Positions 42,469-53,039 of a DNA stretch of 64,000 bases are shown one piece after another. The position numbers were made by a program, and so were the translations under genes. The notes under the pieces were generated by a model, which had not been told where the DNA came from, ran no database searches, and saw only the letters and a list, made by a program, of their open reading frames with translations. The DNA comes from Isoetes taiwanensis (taxonomy: Eukaryota; Streptophyta; Lycopodiopsida; Isoetales; Isoetaceae). The first letter of the stretch is position 1. Every line of letters begins with the position of its first letter. The stretch is taken from contig JAJEKV010000062.1 of NCBI GenBank assembly GCA_021234155.1, positions 6,540,432-6,604,431 of the forward strand. The letters are read 5' to 3'.

Positions 42469-43168
42469 TGTTAGAAATAGAGAATCCAATTCAAACTATT
42501 TCTAGAAATTGCTTGATGAATTTGTAGATACCATCAAGACAATGATTATTACATGCGAGATTCTAAGACAACTTATTTAATTTGAAATAATATCAATATG
42601 AGACCATTGAAATTACTGTAGCAAAAGTACTGTAGCTAAGGGATTGACCCTAATACTGTAGCAAGGTTGACCCGATGAGTAATCAACCTAGAACTCCAAC
42701 TTCGATAAAGAATTCCTCCTTAGGTTTATCCCAGACTAGCTCTATCTTATAGAGCCGGCCTCTCTGATCCTTTATTTGAACAACTTCGACGGTTATGGCA
42801 CTGGAATCGGCCGCTTTGCCGAGCTGCTATTCATATGGAATTTCCCTCCATAGTTTCGGGCCAGCACAACATATATTTACAAATATAAGTTCAATGCAAC
42901 CATTGAACCAATGTCACATTATTCACATAATATGCCCTATAAATAATGAAGCCCTTAAGGCTATACTATAAAGCAAGGTATCCAATGTAGGACCTAAGTA
43001 TGTGCTCTGTAAAATTATGTGTGCACCCTTAGTAATGAATTCTTAACCTATAATGTCCTTCAGTGTAACCCCTGTACAAATTAAACATGCACTCTTAAGA
43101 ATCAAATCTTGAACTGTTAGTGCATTTTTGTGTATGAATTTTGTGATGAACCACCTACAATTCCAACA
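42469..43168 (-). mobile_element. 3' LTR of a minus-strand copia element
   Basis: On the minus strand it starts TGTTGGAA (43168) after a polypurine tract GATGAAGGAGGAA, and ends TTCTAACA (42469), giving about 700 bp with imperfect terminal inverted repeats. Start and end agree with the adjoining pol orientation. Confidence 0.8.
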
Positions 43169-44124
43169 TTCCTCCTTCATCACACAATTCTATGACCTTC
43201 ATATCAGACTTGAATTGCTTAAATTTAATTTCTGGCAGTGCCTTTATAAAAATGTCTGCAACCTGCTTTGCTGTATTTACATACACCATTTCAATGTAAT
43301 GTTTGGCAGCCAAGTCTCTAATAAAGTGTATGTTTAATTCAATATGCTTAGTCCTCTCATGATGCACGGGATTCTTCACTATAGCTATGAAGCTCTGACT
43401 GTCAGTGAGAATTTGTGTAGGGACCAGTTTGCTTATAGCCTAATTCCTCCATTAATCTCCTTAACCAACATATTTCCTTAGCAACCAGAGATGAAGCTGA
43501 ATATTCAGCTTCTGCTGAGGACATGGCAATAGCATTTTGTTTTTTACTTTTCCAAGTGATTGCTCCTCCACCAAATAATACCACAAATCCAGATGTGGAT
43601 TTTCTATTTGACAAATCCCCTCCCCAATCTGCATCACTATATGCACTCAGCTCTAAATTTGTTGACTTGAATGTTATTCCATGAGTCTTTGTTCCCTTTA
43701 GATATTTCAAGACATGTTTACCTGCCATCCAATGATCTCTGGTAGGATTATTACACCTTCTGCTTAAGATGTTCACAATATATGATATATCTGGCCTGGT
43801 GTTGTTTGCTAAATATAACAAACAACCAACTAGTGACCTGTATGGAACATTTTCCATTTCTTTTATATCCTTTTCAGTGAGTGCCACTTCTTCAGTCAAT
43901 CTGTGGATTGGAACTACAAGGGTTTTTGATGGGTGTGCATCAACAAGATTAAATCTTTTCAGCATATTTTCAATATGTTTGCATTGCTGCAACCTTAAAA
44001 GCTTTTGACCCCTGTTTCTACATACTTCAATTCCCAAGAAGTGTTTTAACTCCCCTAGATCTGACATTTCAAATCTTGAGCTCAAAGTGAAGCTTTCAGA
44101 AAAGGCTACATTATAAACCAGCAT
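43155..44124 (-). pseudogene. Copia RT C-terminus and RNase H, broken
   Basis: The first frame (44124 to 43402) begins in late RT (SSRFEMSDLGELKHFLGIEV) and carries PYRSLVGCLLYLANNTRPDI and RNase H with YSDADWGGD (Asp) and SSAEAEYSA (Glu). An extra C near 43425 shifts the frame. The rest (43379 to 43155) has KNPVHHERTKHIELNIHFIR and VADIFIKALP, the normal copia pol end. The missing 5' side, including the RT catalytic box, is replaced at about 44125 by unrelated tail sequence. Confidence 0.9.
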
Positions 44125-44203
44125 GATGTGCTAGTAGCGCCCATCAGGGAGCTCGCCCATGCTACATAAGTCCACGGGCCTCAGGGCACAAGGGACAATA
44201 ATG

Positions 44204-44238
<35 letters not shown>
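44125..44238 (+). repeat. LINE/SINE-like 3' end with (TATC)n tail
   Basis: GCGCCCATCAGGGAGCTCGC and GGGCACAAGGGAC precede AATAATG and about nine TATC units (44204-44238). This is the layout of a non-LTR element 3' end. No coding part is present. Confidence 0.5.
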
Positions 44239-44486
44239 TCACATGGGGCGATGTAGGGCAGCGAGAGCCCCTAAAATCATGTTATACATGTACAAAATCA
44301 ACATCATTTAGTACATTGTCTCAGATCTTATAGTATTTCGTTTCGCAAACTGTGTTATACAATATACCAAAGCTTGTACATGCATACCCCACAAGCGAGG
44401 ATCTCTATGTACAGTTTAGATCGAGGAATAAAGGGCATATATGCTTATCCAACCGCTCTCGATGCCCGGAATCACCCCCTATGTGA
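44239..44486. mobile_element. 248-bp TIR element (copy B), interior inverted
   Basis: The ends are TCACATGGGGCGA (44239) and TCACCCCCTATGTGA (to 44486), an imperfect inverted repeat. Its minus strand matches the plus strand of copy A (3508-3755) over its length, with blocks TGCCCTTTATTCCT, GTGGGGTATGCATGTACAA and GGGCTCTCGCTGCCCTACAT. Yet the right flank from 44487 matches copy A's right flank in the same orientation. The left end abuts the (TATC)n tail. Confidence 0.75.
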
Positions 44487-44967
44487 ATATGCACCCAAAC
44501 CAAAGGGGGTTTAGGGTTAAGTGTGGAATGTAATGGTTTGTGTAATACTTGGATAACACGACAAAACAACTTTGGCCTAGGTCCTTAGTTAAAAACTGGC
44601 ATCCTCTACCTTGTGATGTGCTTTCACATTTAATATAAGGAAAAACCATGTTTGTCTGGTAGTTAACTTCTTGCAGCCACAAAAGTATATAATGGAAACT
44701 AGCATCCTCTACTCTTGATGTGCTTGATATTCAAAAATGTTCGACATGAACTAGGTTAGCAGACCACTTCACTCTAACCATAGGTAAATTAATGCACCAT
44801 CTTATTCAGAGGGCATTGATCTAGTAATGTTCACAACTTGATGTGTATAATTCAAGGAGGGCCATCATAAGTACGAGTCAGACAAATGGCCCATTTATCG
44901 GCATATCTATTGGAGAGAGAAAGTCCTATGGAGTTTACAGCGGGCTGTCGTATGCAATCCAGAACAT
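44487..44967. other. Intergenic, flank shared with 3756
   Basis: The first 70 bases match 3756-3830. The remainder has no recognised content and ends at the segmental duplication boundary. Confidence 0.4.
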
Positions 44968-45188
44968 CTTCTGGAGCGACCATGGCCATCTTTCCAAAAA
45001 ACAAGATGCGGCCAACCTGGCAATTCCACATCACGTTATGCCACAATAATTGCATCTAACTGACCCACCTGTATTTGCCACTACAATATGCATCATTTGT
45101 AGAGCAGCTTCCATTATTGCCATTATAATTGCACCTAACTGATACAATATATTTGCCATTAGAATTTCCAGCATTTATAAATTGGCTT

Positions 45189-45668
45189 TCATATACATTC
45201 AATTGACCTCTTGAGCTTGCACCATTGCCACATGCCCTCTATTTTCAGTTTCCTTTCTTTTTCTAAAAGTATTGCAACGAAAGTGTCTAGTGTTTGGTTG
45301 TCGCCAAAGTTGTAGGTGTCAAAATTGAGAGGTTTTTGCCTTGACTTATCTATTGAACCTTTGCAATGGCACAAAGAGCAAGTAACATGAGACTCAAACC
45401 AAACATCAATGCATTGGATGTGGAACCTAGGGTTACAGTTTGGCAAAATCTTGCCCTGTTCCCTTGCTTTAAATTCTCTCACGCAAATTGCACATTCTAA
45501 ACCTTCCTTTCCAGATTCTTCATCTTTCAACTCAAATATTAGCAACAAGTCTGATACTACTTTCTGTCTTATGGTCCTCCTCGTCGGCTTTGTCGTTATG
45601 CAACAATCTACATAGCAAATGCAACATCCCAGAATTCCAAGCACACCAAAAAATGCAACAAAAAAAGA
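45189..45668 (-). pseudogene. ATL-like RING-H2 fragment (copy B)
   Basis: Same layout as copy A: CAICVREF, ILPNCNPRFHIQCIDVW, HVTCSLC, with the same Pro in place of the first zinc-binding His. It keeps Gly-Lys before ILPNC, which copy A lacks. A deletion after KLKIEGM shifts the frame and gives a different tail. Because both copies share the Pro, that loss predates the duplication. Confidence 0.75.
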
Positions 45669-46068
45669 TCAATGCCATAATGGTCAAGTTAGATGAATTG
45701 CTGGTAGATTACATGGTGCATCTGAAGGGATTTCTGACATTTTTGTTTAATCTTTGTACATCATCGTAGTGCATGTTTTGCCTCCATTTTGTTTTTTGCT
45801 TTTCAGTGATTAATTAGCATATACATGGGGGGTGTTGTTTGGAACGTGCTAGCGTTTTTTCTTAAAACGTTTATGTGGGCAACCTAATCTGGTTTGGCGG
45901 TCAGGACGACTTTTCTTTTGCCCCCCATGTTGATTTCCAAAATATTTTGCGGTCTTCCCATCAATTGCCTTCTTCTCATGTTTACATTGCGGCTATAGTT
46001 GTAGCCTTTGGATTTGGCCTTTGGATGCCTTTGGATTTGGCCTTTAGATTTTGCCTTTGGATGCTTTT

Positions 46069-46572
46069 AGCATATTATTGACCAAAGTCTCTGAATTGTC
46101 CACCAATCCCACATGAGCACTGGCACAACAGAATGAGAAAATAAATACAACCCTCATCAAGGAGCCCATCACGACTATATGCAGAAAGGACACTAGAGTA
46201 CGTAAGCTCATTAGGCATCACAGTGGCCTATGGCATTTGCGCGAAAAAATAAATTGCATCTTTTCCAGAGCCATGCTGGGCATATGCATAATTATAATCG
46301 ACCATAATACCAGATCTCTTTGCGGTATGTGCTGAAAAGTTGAAGCGCCTCCTCAAGCTTTCCTTCTTGGCATATGCTGCAATCATTGCATTCCATGAGC
46401 CAACATTGCATACATTGCATACGGGGCACTTAACATCATTCTCAAGTTGTCCTGCTCAATATACAATGTGTTCATTGTTGTCAAGACATATCATGGACTG
46501 GCATTTGCTCATAAAGTTGAAGAGCTTGTTGTACTTGGTCGCTCCAAGCATAGCATTCCATGAAATCAGATC
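46069..46572 (-). pseudogene. PPR pseudogene fragment in duplication copy B
   Basis: It aligns with the 3' third of the PPR gene (E-like end and the last motifs) and with 36188-36721. Further small deletions near 46425-46440 and 46535 break the frames. Confidence 0.85.
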
Positions 46573-47329
46573 AATTGAACAACTATTATTTTTGGGTTGC
46601 CCCTAGGGGGGCAAACCCTCGTTTGTATGGGGTTGTGGCATATCCTGAGTATATGCTGGAATATACTCAGAATATGTGGCATATCCTGAGTATATGCTGG
46701 AATATACTCAGAATATGTTGATGACTGCTAAAAACCGATTATAGGCTGTAAATGCCAGGTAGCTTTTGTCGCTAAACAGCCACTCACGAAACCGGCTAAC
46801 CGGACACCTATTAAATGGCATAAAGCTTCATCGCCAAAGCTTTGTTCCTGTTTTTGTTGGATTATTGCAGTTCGTTGCAGATCGTGTAGGTTATGCGGAG
46901 CTAAATGTGGTTCTAACAAAATCAAGAACTCAGAAAATTCTTCCTCGGCAAGTTCATGGCAAAGAGCTGCAAGATTTATGTCAAAACTGCTTTGCAAGAT
47001 GCAGATCCAGTTTTATATTCGTTAGGGTATGGAGCTCATGGATATTTGGAAGTAGGTTGTTTCCATGGGAACGTAGCCTAAATCCGCAAACAACATGACC
47101 CCCGCACCTAGGCAATAGTGGTGGAGGCACAACCGCTAGTGGCAGCTCCATTTCGACGCCATTGATAGGGAAGCCATTTCTACACCTCCCCTGTTCTAAT
47201 TCATCCTCCAATTTAAAAGCTCCCCGCCTCTGTATTAGCACCTCCACAGCCCTGGATTGTGTGTTGAGTCTTCAAAACCTGCAAAAGACCCCACTTTCTC
47301 TCAATAATATGTCCTGCCTTCACCGATTT
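46573..47329. other. Non-coding, contains two repeats
   Basis: 46588-46760 is the partner of 30806-30955 and includes a 40-bp local duplication (TGGCATATCCTGAGTATATG, twice between 46635 and 46720). 46918-46985 is a direct repeat of 47632-47722, which overlaps the start of the HscB-like gene. Confidence 0.5.
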
Positions 47330-47640
47330 GATCTTTGAAGAGTCCCCAGCATTGTTTCTGACAGAGCCATTCTTGCCATAGCCGTTCTTGAAGGGCATAG
47401 CGTAGTCGTTCTTCCCATAATCGTTCTTGAAGGGTAGAGCAGAGCCGGTTATGCCATCGCCGTTCTCGCCAAAGCAATGGAAAAACTTCGGCTTTCTTTA
47501 TCTCTTATGGAGTCGGCTTTCTTTATATCTTTGAAGAGTCCGCAGCATTGTTTCTGGCAGAGCCGTTCTTGCCATAGCCATTCTTGTGAAGGGCATAACA
47601 GAGCCGTTCTTCCATAGCTGTTCTTGAAAAACAAAATCAA
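47330..47640. repeat. Imperfect minisatellite
   Basis: Repeated blocks such as AGAGCCGTTCTTGCCATAGC and TTCTTGAAGGG recur at irregular spacing, along with two copies of a GAAGAGTCC, CAGCATTGTTTCTG block (about 47337 and 47535). Weak minus-strand frames across it (KNGYGKNGS) are by-products. Confidence 0.6.
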
Positions 47641-47714
47641 GAACTCAGTTGATAAATTGCGGGTTATCAGAAAATTCTTCCTCGGCAAGTTCATGGCAAA
47701 GAGCTGCAAGATTT

Positions 47715-48731
47715 ATGTCAAATTTGAAAGAGAGGAAAAACAAGTATCTTTGGAATTGTAATGCCCCGCACCGCATCTATTGGGATTTTTCTCGCAATTG
47801 TTCGTCTTGCAAGGCTATTCAACCACCGACTCGTAAATCGACTTTTTCGAGATTCTTGGCCTGTAAGTTTTTGAATGCTCTGGTTTAAACTTTGTGACTG
47901 AAATAAAAGTATCTTATATATGTAGAATGCATGGAAGATGTGCACCTTTTAGCAACTTCTGAACGTTTCACAGATCATAGATGCGGCAATGTTAATGCCA
48001 TTCCATGAAAGGCGTTTACTTAAGATGCATTTGATCAATAGCTTTTCACTAAATAACAGACCTACTTTCGTCTACATAAAACGTTTGACAAGATAGATAG
48101 CAAGGGCTACCTTTTGAGATTTATTGGATCGGGTTGTCATGAAGTTACACTTGTGCTATAGTGGATTAAACGTCATGATTTTGGACACTATGCTTTCTGT
48201 TTAAATTCCCTTTCATTCAGGAAAAAGGAATTTGATATAGATATCAAAGATTTGGAGAAACGCTATAAGGATCTGCAGAAGAAACTTCCCATTTCCAAGG
48301 TGCTTCCCATTTTATTTCCTCTGTTAGCATGTAGTATTTTCATGGCGGTGCTTATGATTACGTTTTTGTGCTTGCCATTATTAAGGTGATAATTTTATGT
48401 GTAGAGAGAGCAAAATTATTCAGCAGATCGGTCTAGCAAGATGTTATCGTGGCATATCGACACTATTGAAGCCTCCGTCGGAGCTACATATCTGGTACAC
48501 CTTTGTTGGTCTATTTTCAGATATTTTAGAGTAAATATAGTAGATGAGTGGACATAGTTATTGTTTATGGCACTGCGTTATATTGATCTATGTAATACCA
48601 CGGGCATATTAAATTGTGGTCTCTAGCTTTGCAGTTCTTACTAATCGTATCATAGTTTGTTGCAGCTGGAGCTTCATGGATGTGACCTGGAAGGAGAGGG
48701 AAGTGTCGATGATCCAGAGTTACTGATGGAG
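47715..48731 (+). pseudogene. HscB/Jac1-like Fe-S co-chaperone gene, damaged and truncated
   Basis: HscB hands Fe-S clusters to Hsp70 in mitochondria. Exons: 47715-47862, 48221-48299, 48405-48494, 48666-48731, with GT-AG borders. Exon 1 has the zinc region YLWNCN and CSSCKAIQP, where the usual CWNC has lost its first Cys. Exon 2 reads KKEFDIDIKDLEKRYKDLQK, but the J-domain HPD that should follow is not there (KLPISK instead). Exon 3 begins REQNYSADRSSK and then slips between frames where VIDAYRTLLKP is expected. Exon 4 reads LHGCDLEGEGSVDDPELLME, a clear family match. Exon 1 is one T short in 47843-47847. The C-terminal exons are missing, and a gypsy element starts 310 bp downstream. The start codon is the best guess. 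Confidence 0.78.
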
Positions 48732-49037
48732 GTATGCTACCCTTGCCTCTCCAGGTATCACAATCACAGGTGCTCCATTGTCTTCCCAACTTGCCGTTAA
48801 GAAGGTTCTATAAACTTTTTCTACTGAAAAAAATGCAGGGATCATGAGTACATGGCTTATTTAGGCTACCTTGATTTGATGTAGCCATGTCATTTGGGAG
48901 AGGCGTCAAATATTTACGAGGCCATCACAGAAAAGCTCACCATCTGCGCATGTGCTCCGGTTATTTTTACTGCAGATTTAGATGGACTATGGACTGTAGT
49001 GGACTATGTGGAGATTGAAGATGGATTCTGCTTAGGA
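48732..49037. other. Gap between HscB exon 4 and the gypsy element
   Basis: Begins with a good donor (GTATGCTAC). No further HscB exon is readable before the target duplication CAAAA. Confidence 0.4.
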
Positions 49038-49042
49038 CAAAA

Positions 49043-49636
49043 TGTTAGTCCTGTGCCTCACAGCACAGGACTATTCATGCATCTGATGCACTGTGTCAAG
49101 CTCAAGGATCCTCGGTCAGCCACGGGTCAGCCATCAAAGGCTCGCTGAGGAAGACCAAACAGCGGACCACACGCAAATCAAAGCCTGCGTCCCTAAATCA
49201 ACAAGAGGCCGGCCGGATAAGTGCGGCATGTCACCGCCAGCGTCGGCGTCGGCGTGATTCTAGGCACTTCAAGAGGCACCGCCAACATTCCACAGAATCG
49301 AGGCCTCCTTCCGTGAGCTCCAAGACCGCAGAGATCGGAGTGTCTATATTGGGCCCAAGGCCATTGTACTATATATATGAGTAGAGCTAGCACATGAGTT
49401 TTTAGATGAGTTTTGAGTCTTGTCTCCTTTCAGTTTTCTCTCTATTGCGAGAGCTCATGTATGTTCATCATTGATATCAAGGAAGCTTATCATTTTCCTC
49501 TCATTTGTTCTGTTTTCTTCTTCTTCTTCTCTTCTTGCAAATCCCGCGTGACATAGTCCCCCGGACTCTCCTGTTAGATCCACGGGTCCTCACAGAGGGC
49601 TGTCTTCCAGGAGTTCCCGAACCCAGACCCCAAACA
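49043..49636 (+). repeat. 5' LTR of the 11-kb gypsy element
   Basis: Starts TGTTAGTCC and ends CCCCAAACA. A perfect 10-bp inverted repeat (AGTCCTGTGC, GCACAGGACT) lies at 49047-49072. A TATATATATGAG block near 49370 is the likely promoter. Confidence 0.92.
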
Positions 49637-49637
49637 C

Positions 49638-49654
49638 TGTCGCCGCTGCCGGGT
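49638..49654 (+). other. Primer binding site, TGGCGCCGTTGCCGG-like
   Basis: TGTCGCCGCTGCCGGG one base after the LTR resembles the TGGCGCCGTTGCCGGGG site typical of plant Tat/Athila gypsy elements. Two or three mismatches are present. Confidence 0.6.
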
Positions 49655-49683
49655 CTGATTCCATCCTACTTTCTTCTGTCGCC

Positions 49684-51530
49684 ATGTCTGTCCGTAATTT
49701 CACGCCAGAAGAACTCCTTTCTCAGACGGCCTCTCGCTTGGAGCGCCATCAGCGTCGGGAAACTGTTCGCGACATGTATGGATCTGCTTATGACATAGAG
49801 GGAGGCCATCTTCGGTCTAGGGCTCATCTACGCCACCAACCGCGGTCCCTGTCTCGGCCCCGTCGGTTCCCGCCCCAAAGCGTGCAAACATTGCTCACAA
49901 CCTCGGTCCCCTCATCACTATCGAGCCTTATCGGGCTCAACCTTCTCAACCGTACTTTTCATACCCACGAACATGCCTACATCCATCATTCTTGAGGGCC
50001 ATACGCCTCGCCTCTTCCTTCACAACCATCATCTCCCGGGGTGGGCACGGATATCCACACGCCTCCTTTGCGCCTCTACCGGGGAATATCCTTTTCCCAC
50101 GTTTCCCGGCGCCCTTCCTGTTTACAACCTTACGGATCTCAAAACCAATGCTCCGGCTACTTCCGTTTCTCAACCGCTAGTCACCCCTTCATCGTGGTCC
50201 TTCGTGCACCATGCCACATCCAACTCAACCTCAATATCCTCACTATACCGCTCCCTGGTCCAGCCCAACACTTTCACATCTACCTTCGGACTGGAAACTG
50301 ACTTATCCCACCTTTGGCAACACGAAGGCAAACCGTTAGACCAAAGTGCTCAGCCCACATGGAAGAATTTGAGGCTCTAGCTGTCCTAAATGGTCATGCG
50401 CAACCTCAACTGAAATTCCACATCTTTTCCACCACCTGCGTGGCTCTCCTCATCAATGGCTCATGTCCAACAAAAGCCATTGGAAACAAGATCTGGTCCG
50501 AAATGAGAACTGCTTTCGCTCTCATTATGGGACCACGGATGATGATCAACTTCATCTCAAGCAACTCAATGAACTTCAACAAGAGCCCACGGAGTCCGCA
50601 GGGATTTTAAGTGGATCGACTTCACATTCTCGCTAAGTAAGCTCAAGGAGTACCCCACACTGAGCCGATTTTGGTCTGGTTTCTCCAAGGACTTCCTCCG
50701 GCTATTCGACTCATGATGAATACACCGCCCCAAGACTTTGGAGCAGGCTATCGACCTTTGTCAATCACTCAATCAATGTTTCCTCCCGTGGCTCTTCAAG
50801 AGCTCCCCGCTCATTCCACCTGTCATGGTTCCACAAACGGCGGTACATTCAGCCTCAACACGCTAATCCCTGCCAAGTATCAAATCGGTGCCATATCCGC
50901 AAATACCAAGGTCATTTGGCAAATGAGTGCAACTCCACCAATGGCCCGCTCATTGCAAGCGATGCAACATGTGCAATCATGCCACGGAAGAGTGCACTCG
51001 CGACTCATCCCACACGGATTCCCGCAACAAAATGGTTTATCAAGTGCAAACCACACCTCGGTAATAATCGCGACTATCGCCAGCCCACCACTTCCGGGTG
51101 CAACCCACTCCAACTCTATAAAGAGCGGGGAGCAACAACGGGATCCAACCCACGCCCTCCTTTTGATCCTTCTAAAGCCGGTGTTATCACCGCCAAGAAT
51201 GGGGTCATACCACCCGGCGTGTCCTCAACTTCCACAAGTTCAAGTACGACTTCCGCACAAATCAGACCACATCGGTCCGCCTCACCTACTACCAACTCTG
51301 GATTGCTAATGGCAAACAAGGCCCGAGACCCGGTTCTTAAGAAGCCACCAAGAGCCTCGGCAATCACGCTATCAACCGGCTCCAAAGAAATCAACCTCAG
51401 CTGGATCAACAAGCACAAGAGGAAATCTTTTCGGGCACTTAATCCTCCAATCCAGCCGCCAAATTGGGTTGGTTTAGTTTCACGCCGGACCAAGGCATCA
51501 CGTCCCTTAACCATTATTCAATGGCACGCT
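49684..51530 (+). pseudogene. Gypsy gag, frame-broken
   Basis: The start MSVRNFTPEELLSQTASRLE is open to about 49930. Later gag blocks appear in changing frames: LKEYPTLSRFW and LVWFLQGLPPAIRLMM (about 50640-50720), and a zinc knuckle C-x2-C-x4-H-x4-C (CKRCNMCNHATEEC) at 50954-50995. Gag would package element RNA. Frame changes are numerous. Confidence 0.75.
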
Positions 51531-52500
51531 AATGCGCTTTGCAGTTGACACCATTCCTCATGAGGACGAAAAAAAGGTTCACTTTGCACCTGACTTGGAG
51601 AAGCTCATGCCACATGTCATGCCAAAAGTTCGCCAAAGCATTTTGAACCTCATGCAAGCTGCGGAAGGCCGCACATTGGCAAATGTTCATGCCACCACCA
51701 GAGCTCAACAAAGACAAGATACACCTTCCACATCTCAACCTCCACGCTCTCAGACGTATCCCAATATTGCTGCCGAGGTTGACTTACTCAAAGAAGTTGC
51801 TGCTTCACTACCACGCACTCCAGCACCAGTGGAACCAGCAGATCCTTTTTCTCATGTGCCTCTAGAACTCCAAGAGGAGCTAGCCAAGATCAAAATTCCT
51901 TTAAGCTTGGCAACCATTTTGAAACTCGTCCCGCTCTCAAGGACCAAGTTACCACTCCCAACTGTTTAGTTGGGTCAGGCATACCTCTACACCCACGGTC
52001 CATGCCACGGTGGGTAATCAAGAAGTCAACCATGTTCAAATAGATGGAGGTAGCGCAAGTCAATCTCATCACGGATAAACTCCGCAAACAAATGGGCATC
52101 ACACAACTCTTTTCGTGCCCCATATGACATCAAGTTGGCTAATGGCCATATCCGCGACCTCAAGCGCCACACCTCTTCTTCACATCAACATCGGTGATCT
52201 CCGGCTTCCCCATGGAATTTGGAGTTTGGAAAGGCGAAGATCCAGTGACTATGAAATGTTGGTCTACAGACCTTTTCTCCGCCGGGCAAAGAGTATCCAT
52301 TCTTGGGCCACGGACCCAGTTAGTCATCAGCGATGGTCATCTCAATGCCACCATGGACTTGCAAACAAGGCGGGATCATTTCTGTGGACAATGCGGAACC
52401 CTCTCTCGCATACGCAGTGAAGAAGCTCAGAATATTTATCAAGTTCAGGCTCCACCTCAAGGAGTCGCCTCCGTCATCCTACCCGAATATCTTTGATCCT
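51530..52500 (+). pseudogene. Gypsy linker and protease region
   Basis: An open frame at 51532-51969 (FAVDTIPHEDEKKVHFAPDL) is a linker between gag and protease. Protease follows with IDGGSAS (about 52041-52061), where Asp-Gly-Gly stands for the usual Asp-Thr/Ser-Gly, as in some Tat-like elements. A GVWKGEDPVTMKC-type block lies near 52220. A frame break falls right after the active-site motif. Confidence 0.6.
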
Positions 52501-53039
52501 TGGGAGAAATGACTCTTGATCGGGGACCAGGCTTGGCTGCTTTGTTTGACCCTTTACCCGCTCCTTGCAATCGAATCCAACGTGGTTGATCCCTTTTCAG
52601 ATCTTGAACCTCCCGCAACTCTTTGTTGATGTACACTGTCATGAAGCAACCCTGGATGGATGAAACCGAAAGCAACCCTCTTTTTCACCACGCAGTGCCA
52701 ATGATCCGGTTATGCTCCAACCTCCCGCACACATTGTCGGGGATACTAAAGTAATACCCCATATTCGACTCGTAAGTCGTAGATTGTGGACGTGGGCAAC
52801 AATCAACTCGTCGCATTGCCGCAAATCTTCCGCTCCTTATCGTAACAGGCCGCCAAGCCGTTCACAAAATTCAAACACATTTTCACTGGAGTTACGAGAG
52901 ATCTTCTGGGAATCAACAAAAGCTTGGGGAACTCACCATTCCTACCAAATCTGATGCACGACCAGTTTAGCAACGATGCGATGTGCTCAACCCTAATTAC
53001 CGCGGATCGCGTCCAAGGCGGAAATTGACAAACTCCTTG

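Larger units (their letters stand above)
44968..46572. repeat. Segmental duplication, copy B
   Basis: Direct-orientation partner of 35087-36721, offset about 9.88 kb. It ends in the PPR part at TCAGATC, followed by unrelated sequence. Confidence 0.9.

Noticed and set aside
51116-51514. 132-codon minus-strand frame in the gypsy gag region
   Set aside because: Shadow of the plus-strand gag; no independent support.
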